Below, piece by piece: positions 56,741 to 64,000 of a stretch of DNA of 64,000 nt. Within the stretch, counting starts at the first letter, position 1. Each line of letters opens with the position of its first letter. Both the position numbers and the translations under genes were made by a program. This DNA is from Diphasiastrum complanatum (taxonomy: Eukaryota > Streptophyta > Lycopodiopsida > Lycopodiales > Lycopodiaceae). The stretch spans positions 10,849,634-10,913,633 of the forward strand of contig CM055114.1 of the NCBI GenBank assembly GCA_029204225.1, read 5' to 3'. The notes under the pieces were generated by a model. The model searched no databases. It saw only the letters and a program-made list of their open reading frames with translations, and was not told the DNA's origin.

Positions 56741-57104
56741 GGTTGAGGTCGAGGAAGATTGGGGTCTCAATCACATTCGATCAGAACTAGACATGTTGCA
56801 ATTCGATCTACCTCAGTACTATCAATTTCGATTGAATGGTGTAAAAGTACGTTATGCCATATAAAAATATTCCTTTTTTTCTATTTCTAAGTGAATCAGT
56901 TTCATAAAATATATAACTAAAACAATTTCTCTTGTGCAGGTAAGAGTAAGGTAGGAAGAGCATATAAAATGCAAAGACATTGGAACATCCATCGAAATTG
57001 AAGATCCATAGATTATGAACTATGGAATTTTGTAATATGTAATACAATTTTTTGTATACATCATTTTTGAAAATATATGAACCACTTTTTCTATGAGGCT
57101 CTTT

Positions 57105-57250
57105 CATTTCTATGAACTCCATTTCCATGGTGCAAAACACAATGTAATTGCAACTGGATAATATGAGTTTTCTATAGCAAGATTCATTGTCTCCTGCAGG
57201 AAATGCACTATCTCCATTGGGGAGAGCTTCAGCGACTTGAACTCCAGTGA
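57105..57250 (-). pseudogene. Ulp1-like element, last-exon fragment (copy III)
   Basis: The minus strand reads LSPMEIVHFLQETMNLAIEN then SYYPVAI, matching the last exon of the copies at 28556 and 57688. It ends in CFAPWKWSS and a stop. Confidence 0.7.
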
Positions 57251-57307
57251 TCACTACAATCGATGCTTGCCCTTGTTGAAATCTCGCATATATCGGTTGT
57301 ACTTTTG

Positions 57308-57516
57308 GTCTTCATTGCCTTGGTCTATGTTGTCCTTGTCTTGGCATATTTGGATATGTTCAGATGATGATCTGATCAAAGCTTTGCTGCAACAAATCTA
57401 AGTGAACTAATGTCGCATGTTTGGATTGGTTGTGGCAGAGGTTCAATCAGATCATCATTCTGAACTTATCCAAAAAAGACCATGGTAAAGGCAAGGCAGA
57501 CTAAGGCAATGAAAAA
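57308..57516. repeat. Long imperfect inverted repeat (about 70-bp arms)
   Basis: 57308-57376 (TCTTCATTGCCTTGGTCTAT to CAGATGATGATCTGAT) pairs with 57447-57516 across a roughly 70-base loop. It looks like a miniature inverted-repeat element. Confidence 0.65.
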
Positions 57517-57687
57517 CAAACATGTCAAAAAATAGTATAAATTGAAGACGAATGAATCATAACCTTAATTGATAAGAGGAAAAATAACAAGTAAGAACAA
57601 CCATAGAAAAACTGTAAGTATATTTCCATTAAAATTTTCTGTACATGTGTCTCATTCACATCAAGTGAGACGAATATTTAAACAGAA

Positions 57688-59745
57688 TCAACTATCTATG
57701 ATCTCTAAATCCATTTCTCCAGTTGGAAGTAGCTTGGGTGGAGAACACTCGGCCACTGCAACTGGATATGAATTTTCGATCACAAGCTTTATGGTCTCCT
57801 GCCTGAAGTGCATTATCTCCATTGGGGAGACCTTCGGACATTTAAACTGAAAAAAAAAACACAAACACAATTAAATGTAATTAATCAAAGATCAGTTAAT
57901 AGGAGTTTGTATATGAAAAAAAACAAAAACACAATTAAGAGTAATTAATCAAATATTGCCTCTTCTAGATTTGGAAGTCTATCTTGTAATGCAAGCCAAT
58001 TAAAAAAGTGTTTGGCATTGCATTCGGTATACTAACCACAGCTGACAGAATCAATCTGCTGGGAGGACTGCAGAATCCAAATTTGAACATTATGAGATAT
58101 CGGATCAACGCGCAGGATGTAAGAATAAAATCTACAACGGAAACAAGCGCGCATCGAACCGATATCAAAAAAATTTGATTGAATATTGGATCAGCGCGCA
58201 CGTTGGAAAAATAAACCAATCAATAACTACAAGGGTGTATCGAAGCGATACTGAAAAGTTTATACCTCTGCATCAACCATTTTCAGCTTCGAGTATGCTT
58301 TTGCATTTGGTACTGGAAAGAGTTCCAGTATTTTTTGTATATGGATCCTGGCAATAGTGTGTGTGTGTGTAATAGAGTTCATCTTCAAACAAACTGGATT
58401 ACACACACCCTCATCATTGACGTACAAGGACAACACATATAAGCTCCAATGATCACTGAAATTAGAAAACAAGAAATTTATGAGAATCAATGTGAAATCA
58501 AAATTTATATGAAAAATTCAATAAAATAAAACCTAAAAAATAGACACTTTGTTATGTATGGCAGCACGAGAATTGGAGTCCCCAGTCTGCCGTATTGGAG
58601 CATATCATTGTGCAAACTTTTGATTTTAGGGAGATCAAATGCTGCCATGAATTGAAGGGGGAACAATGCAACATCTATAAACAATGGGGTCTGGAAGAAC
58701 TCCATCAAGTACTGAATTGCCCCACTTCCTATATTGTCCCCTAGCATTTTATCCCTACTTTTTAAATCACCAGTATCTAAACTAGAAAGGGGGAGACCAG
58801 TATTGGTCTTCGACATCCTAAAACTGTATCGAGGACCTAAACCTTTAAGATACGTATTTAACAATTGGTCATACTGTACATATTGAGAACTATTTACAAA
58901 GGCAAGTGCAGGGGGTGACAAAAGTAACACTAATAAACCACATAAAGAATTGTCATTCAAGATTGATTCTACCTTTACACTAACTAAATCATCTAAATCG
59001 CTTCCAACAACAGGAGGAGAGAAACTAATATTTACGGGTTTAGGAGGAGGAGGAGATTTAGGAGGTGGAGATTGGTTAGGAGAGGAAGATTTATCATGAG
59101 AAGTTAAAGATGGAGTGGAAGGAGAAGAAGGAGACTTAGGAGGAGAATTCCTAGAAGAAAGAATAATATTCAGAGGAGATGGCTTGGAAAAATCCCTCGC
59201 TTTAGATGGAGGGTCGGGAGACCTCCTCTTCTTTGAAACACTCATGCTCTGTATACGAATAATAAGCCGGGTTGGTTGAGATTGCTTTTGTTTTTTCCTC
59301 TCTGAATCTTGTTTTGGAGGAGAGGAGGGAGCAGGTCTAAAGTATTCAGCAAACTTGTCATATGTGTCCCGAAGCTTGAACACAATGTTGAAATCCTTGG
59401 GCATGATGGTCACCCTCTTGGCATGGATAGCTGCAACAATAGTATCAGAAAAGAATTTCACCTGGAAATCCTCATATGCTATGTGCAGCGCCTCAAATGT
59501 CGTTACTGTCCATCTCACATCTACAGATAGACTTCTTATCACCTGCCTGATGGACCTCTATATGTGCGATTTCAGAATCAGAAGATTATTTGTCTTCTGA
59601 AGCTTCCGAATATCCTTGAGCCAGGTTGGGTCTCTTCTTCTGCCCCTTGGCCTAGGAGGAAGTGGTGGTTGTGGATTTCTCTAACCCGCACCTGAAATTG
59701 GTATTCCACTGAATGCCCTCGTGCTGTCTGCTTGGTCCGCACCAT
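57688..59745 (-). pseudogene. Histone H3/CENH3-like domain joined to proline-rich linker and Ulp1-like domain
   Basis: ATG at 59745: MVRTKQTARGHS matches the H3 tail. After a frame shift (about 59690-59640), LKDIRKLQKTNNLLI starts at 59621, roughly 41 codons in. An amber TAG (59560) sits where H3 has Gln in PFQRLVR. Then come RSIRQVIRSLSVDVRW, TTFEALHIAYEDFQVKFFSD and AIHAKRVTIMPKDF, colinear with H3 through alpha-N to alpha-3. RW and FSD are CENH3-like. A Ser/Pro-rich linker leads to LGDNIGSGAIQYLMEFF and ILVLPYITK. Exon 2 (58455-58266) has DHWSLYVLSL and LKMNSI (Ulp1-like His site). Exon 3 (58067-57983) and exon 4 (57846-57688) follow. The exon 3 donor is AT, where copy I has GT. It is decayed but recognisable throughout. 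Confidence 0.8.
57984..58265. repeat. Dispersed GCGCGC/ATCCGATATC motifs in introns of the H3-Ulp1-like gene
   Basis: The intron after exon 2 carries GTGCGCGCTGATCCAATATT, GATATCGGTTCGATGCGCGC and GCGCGTTGATCCGATATC, in both orientations. Related copies occur in the matching intron of copy I (29230-29370) and at 59750-59950, 60480-60560 and 61040-61240. Confidence 0.65.
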
Positions 59746-60935
59746 TATTGTGTAGTAGCGGATTAGCGCGCGATAATGTTGATTTCAGGATCAGACCTCA
59801 GGTTGGGCGCGTCGAAGCGATGCCTGCGCTAAACAATTTCATTAGCTGGTAGTGGATGGGCACGAGAAAGTAGGAACAGATTGAAGGAAGTTGTTTTCGA
59901 GCGCATTGAATCGATATCGCATGGATACAAATAACTATAAGCAAAATAATTTCAGCGTCGTCGATCAGTATATATAGAGAAAATAAGAAATAATTGCCAA
60001 CGTGGTAGTTTGCAAACGTGGTGGCTCGTATTACGATGATGATTACTCAGAGGCTTGTCAATCAAATCAATCTAAATATCTATCAGTCATCAAAATGATT
60101 AGTCCATATCGAATTAACCAAAACTAATTTCAAATAAAGTATGGTCACATCTACAATTAATCACACTTCTATCATTTAATGCTGAAATTGACAACGTTGA
60201 GCTTTAAATATAAGACCTTTTTTATATCCAATAATTATAATTTTGGAAAATTCCAAAGACCAAATTTTCACCCGATAGCTAATCAATGCGATATAAAGCA
60301 TTTGACAACCATAGTATGTATTCTCGCGTGCTCATCTGATATTGGATGCAATATGAATGATCAGAGCTTGATTCGATAGATTCTGCATAACTTTGGCCAG
60401 TATGAAGAGTCTTCCGAATCAAGCTTTGATCATGCGTATAGGGTCCAATAGTTTAAAAAATTTTGACAATATTTTGGTCCCGGAATAGCGATTCGACGTG
60501 CACATTCCAAATGCAGCAAATACATCGTCTGCCAGACGCACTGATCCGATATCCCATACGCAGAAAAATCATACTGGAATGTATAATGAAAGACTTATGA
60601 AAATATTCTGAATGAACATTATCTCAAAAGGAAAATGTTCGTCTTTACGGTGCTTAAATAGGACGAGAGATTGTAATAATTCTCCTCGTTCACATTTTTC
60701 AATGATATCCATTAATCAACTGTTTATAATTTTTTTAATGATTATTCTAGGAGGCCAGTGATTGTCTATTTAATGTACTCCAACGCAGGGCTAATGATGA
60801 TTCGTTGAATCGAGTACTACACTAGTTAATGTATTTCGGTGTAGGTACAAATTAGTCTCATTTTGATTGGTGGATAAATATAGATTGTAAATCACAAATC
60901 GTTATTTGACAAATGTATGGCTGTGATCAATAGGA
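59746..60935. other. Non-coding region between divergent genes, with GCGCGC/GATATC motifs
   Basis: 59750-59950 and 60480-60560 contain the same motif family as the H3-Ulp1-like intron (for example GGATTAGCGCGCG and GACGCACTGATCCGATATCC). TATATATAG near 59969-59977 could act as a TATA box for the minus-strand gene. No coding motif was seen. Confidence 0.5.
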
Positions 60936-60955
60936 ATTGGCTATAAATATGTGCA
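60936..60955 (+). promoter_or_regulatory. TATA box candidate for the gene at 61228
   Basis: GGCTATAAATATG, about 280 bases upstream of the ATG. More copies of the GATATCGGATT motif lie between it and the ATG (61040-61225). Confidence 0.5.
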
Positions 60956-61227
60956 CCACTTTTCATATTTCGATTCTGTAATCTTTTATTCTGAGCTCTC
61001 TAGCCTTCTTGTTTTTCTTCATTCTCCCAATATCGAATTGACGCACGTCATCCCTTGTTGTGCATGCTCATATTCATTCAGGTGCACCGAATCAATATCA
61101 GCCACTTCCGACCAGTGCTTTTCGAAAAATTTCATTCTCGGCCTTACCATATCGGATTAGTGTGCGCACTTTGCTTTATTCCTCTAACGATATTTATCTG
61201 ACACGTTGAACTGATATCGGATTCAAT

Positions 61228-62787
61228 GTGGCTAATTCTTCCATGGCCTCAGATGACAAACTTATGGATTTTTTTAATACCAGTGACATTCCATCTGACA
61301 AATTAGAGTATTTTGCTAGTATTTTTTTTGCTCCCTTCGATATCGATAAGCTAGTTTACGAGAATCGTTATAATTTAATTTCTTATCTTGATAATTTTTC
61401 TCAGATTATTAGTACTCCTGTCATGGATATAGATAATTTTTGCTTCGTTCATTTTCAAGACCTTGTACATTCCCAACCATCCTCTAAACATAAATACAAT
61501 AGAAAGTACTCTAACCTACATGACAATTTCAAAAGAAATATATACTGTGATATCCACAAAAGAATATGTCGCCTTCTAATCAAAGGAATGGCTTTTGTGT
61601 TAAACATATCTGTTGAAATTCCAGATGATGAGTCTGTTGAATCTTCAACTATTCCATTGATCGAAGCATCTGCACCTATTCCAGTTGATGTAAATGATGT
61701 AGATACTGATATAGGGGTTGAAGCTGAAGCTTCTGTGGCTTCAGATTATCAAAAAACTCTTCTTCGTTCTATAATTCTCTTTGATTCTCTTCCATCTGCA
61801 TCTTCTGTTAATCAATTAACTCTACTCGATGTTCCTTTATATTTTATAAATAATTAATGCTATATTTCATTTAATGATATAGAAGATGTATTGAATCTGA
61901 GAGAGGATGAAATCCTCTCAATTTTTGTTCAAAATTTATTAAAATTTTCTGACATTGTTAATTACTCATATGATGACCTTGAAAGTGAGATAGATTATGA
62001 TAAAGATGGCAATTGGAAATCTAGCAATGAGGCCTTGGAGGCCATGATTGTAAAATCTAAAGCCTATGAAAAGACTTTGCCTACAGAGGAGAAATTTTGG
62101 ATTTAAAAAAAGACATCCCCCTAGGGCTAGATATATCCCCTCCGGAAATGTAGAGGCCATTGGAGGACATGATATCAGCAGAGCAAACGTCATTGATTAC
62201 GATGATTATGATCTAGTAAGTAGATATTATATTGGTATTGATATTGTTCAGTTTTCTTATTTCTTATTGGTATTAATACTGTTCAGTTTTCTTATTGAAT
62301 TTGTAGTGTTATGTCTCATTCTAAATTTATTTTCTTTTCTCATTTGCAGGATGCTATTGAAATAGATGCCTTTGGTATGAGACATGGAGGCGTCCGAGGT
62401 GTATCAGCCGGGAGAAAAGATGTTTTTCTATCTCATTATTTGAAAAACTTTCAGAATAATGAGATTTGTATATATCATTCATCTTATAATCCATATGCAA
62501 CCACTGTCATTATGGCCATCAAATCATTATCAGTTTGTTTAGGAGGCCATAAGTATGCAAGAGGAACATATAAAATAACTTTTGTGAAGAGAGATTTGGC
62601 TATTAAGATAGTGGGTTATACTCCCAATGAAACTACCAAAAGATCACCTGCAATGGCCCTTTATTCGGGTTACATTGATATGAGCAAGAGGAAAAATTTA
62701 GAATTTTTTGATCCATATGAAAGGAGATTATTCCTTCATGACAATACCATCCGTCTGAATCTCGAAGAGGATGATGATGATAATTAA
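61228..62787 (+). pseudogene. Unknown acidic protein gene, two exons
   Basis: Exon 1 starts with MANSSMASDDKLMDFFNTSD and has a long hydrophilic body. One in-frame TAA at 61855 is followed by continued coding (FNDIEDVLNLREDEILSIF). A frame change in poly-A near 62100 leads to RHPPRARYIPSGNVEAIGGH then DISRANVIDYDDYDL. The intron 62217-62349 has GTAAGT and TTTGCAG. Exon 2 reads DAIEIDAFGMRHGGVRGVSA, HSSYNPYATTVIMAIKSL, RDLAIKIVGYTPNETTKRSP and an acidic tail EEDDDDN. I recognise no family. It sits between the H3-Ulp1-like gene and a transposase and shares their motif-rich flank, so it is probably a third gene of one element. Confidence 0.55.
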
Positions 62788-62921
62788 ATAATTTTTTGTA
62801 ATAGATTTTTGATATATTACAAGGATATCTCTTTTGTAATGAATTTGAATGCCTTTAGAAATATTGTAATACTTGGCGAGCTTTTAGCTTGATATCTAAA
62901 TTGTGCTCTTCTGTAAAACCA

Positions 62922-63951
62922 CTAAAAAAGTTGAACTAAATATTTATTTCTTGAATTGTGTCCTCCATGATTTGTTGCTCTATGAAATGCTCCCCTTGCT
63001 TGCCAATGAGATTTTTCCATGCCTTGTGATGACCAGATACTTAAGCTCCCATATTCCTTTGCAAAATAAGTTGCATGATGAAGAAGGATGTGCTGCAAAC
63101 AAAAGTTTTGATTAGTTACATCAGTAGAAAAAAATATAAGCCAGAATGAGAAAAGTACCAAATAATGATATAGATTAGCACCATGTAATGAGTAACGTTG
63201 TCTTTTCTCCAACAATTATGTACAAATTTTACAAATGTGGTGCAATGATTTTGCAAAGTCCTCATATCTTTTGATGATAGGTTTTCTTTCCTGATAACAC
63301 CTATGAGTTTGTCTAAGTTGGTCCACACTTGTCCCTTTTCCACTCGATTACTTCCTTCCAATGTTCGTGTGGCTTGAACAATTTCTCTCCAAATTTTGTA
63401 TCTGGCATTTAATTCTTTGCATGTGTGATTGGATAAAAATCTTCTTGCTTTAGAACCTCCAATTGATGGCTTATTATAAACGTTTCCTTTTTTCCCTAAG
63501 AGTCTGTCACTTTTTCCCATTGTGACATTCCCTTTATGTAGTCTTGCAATTGACAGAACTATTTTCAACCTCCTAATTGCTGCTTTAGCCACTGACTTTG
63601 GTTTATGATTCCATGCTAGTAGAATATGCAGGTAAATTAGTTTTTCAATAATACAAATCTCAACATGCAATGTGCATATGTAAAAATATTTTAATGGAAT
63701 TGGCAGAACACTTTTCATATTTGGATCTTCAGCTTCTCGTGTTGGAACATTATACATACATTTTAATGTTTCAAATCCCCTGCAAGGTGCCATTGAATTT
63801 GAAATCTTCCATGGTTTTTTACTGTAAATTTCTCACCCTCCAAATGTCTCTTTATAATCTCGCCATAGTTTGTTCTTGAAAATATCCATGATAGTATTTT
63901 ATGGTCCTCTTTCAAGACTTGTAGAGAAACAAGTAATGCATCACATGTCAA
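62922..63951 (-). pseudogene. DDE-type transposase, C-terminal part
   Basis: The minus strand reads NHGRFQIQWHLAGDLK and, after a 1-nt shift, TLKCMYN: a WHLAxDLKxLKCM block as in large DDE transposases. PIPLKYFYICTLHVEICIIE, KPSIGGSKARRFLSNHTCKE and LSSKDMRTLQNHCTTFVKFV then NCWRKDNVTHYM follow. After an intron (about 63190-63090) come HILLHHATYFAKEYGSLSIW, SSQGMEKSHWQARGAFHRAT and NHGGHNSRNKYLVQLF. The GLEKxHxxAR...T.hGG ending is typical of these enzymes; I cannot name the superfamily. The N-terminal part lies beyond the window. Confidence 0.65.
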
Positions 63952-64000
63952 TAAAAACTGGCAAGGTATGAATTGTTAATATAGATATTCTAATTGAAAA

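Noticed and set aside
1-64000. CRISPR arrays, rRNA, tRNA genes and bacterial operon features.
   Set aside because: None seen. The tRNA-like matches are retrotransposon primer sites, and the tandem repeats lack the constant spacer layout of CRISPR.

Overview
The window is nuclear DNA of a land plant with a large, repeat-rich genome. I see no clearly intact host gene. Nearly everything recognisable is transposable-element DNA, mostly broken and nested: Ty1/copia pol fragments of several families carrying plant-type tRNA-iMet primer sites (TGGTATCAGAGC), a Ty3/gypsy fragment, CACTA elements, small LTR elements without genes (TRIMs), long CT/CA microsatellites and AT-rich spacers with spliceosomal introns. 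A DNA N4/N6-methyltransferase fold in repeated copies and a DUF7869-type transposase fit a bryophyte, lycophyte, fern or gymnosperm better than a flowering plant, but the lineage cannot be fixed from sequence alone.

Layout. 1-930: broken A1 aspartic protease (minus). 1765-11427: two fused copia copies (A and B, minus). Copia A is split by a complete CACTA element (2990-10310, AAT target duplication) that carries a TNP2 transposase, a SET-domain ORF, an unknown ORF and two end arrays of the palindrome GCGTGGATNATCCACGC. 11840-12335: fragment of the methyltransferase-type element. 12444-17013: copia remnants, including one whose RT/RNase H half is inverted. 17014-22259: tandem repeats, a broken Transposase_24 gene, and a CACTA end with an 850-bp GCAATTTT/AAAATTGC array. 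22260-25622: gag zinc knuckle, gypsy RT fused to copia, and an LTR. 25870-31460: tandem repeats, a TRIM array, a copia 3' end, a Ulp1-like element copy, a copia gag with LTR, and an RNase H fragment.

31480-45430 is the methyltransferase/DUF7869 region. A minus-strand DDE-like transposase gene (32100-35469) lies divergently beside a plus-strand multi-exon gene ending in a beta-class N4/N6 DNA-methyltransferase core (35990-38067). Second copies of both lie at 42055-44846. The palindrome CTATGCTNAGCATAG recurs in an intron of the methyltransferase gene and in arrays at 38880-39060 and 39835-40225.

45500-57250 holds tandem repeats, a copia gag-protease element with non-pol cargo, a 661-bp TRIM with a perfect 5-bp duplication, microsatellites, hairpins and copia 3' ends. 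57688-64000 contains a histone H3/CENH3-like domain joined to a proline-rich linker and a Ulp1-like domain (minus), an unknown acidic two-exon gene (plus), and a DDE-type transposase (minus). Dispersed motifs related to GCGCGCTGATCCGATATC lie between and inside these genes.

The theme is three DNA-transposon lineages, each with chromatin-type cargo (SET domain; DNA methyltransferase; histone H3 plus Ulp1-like domain) and its own short, mostly palindromic repeat. The domain matches come from motifs read in the sequence; the joint interpretation is inference.
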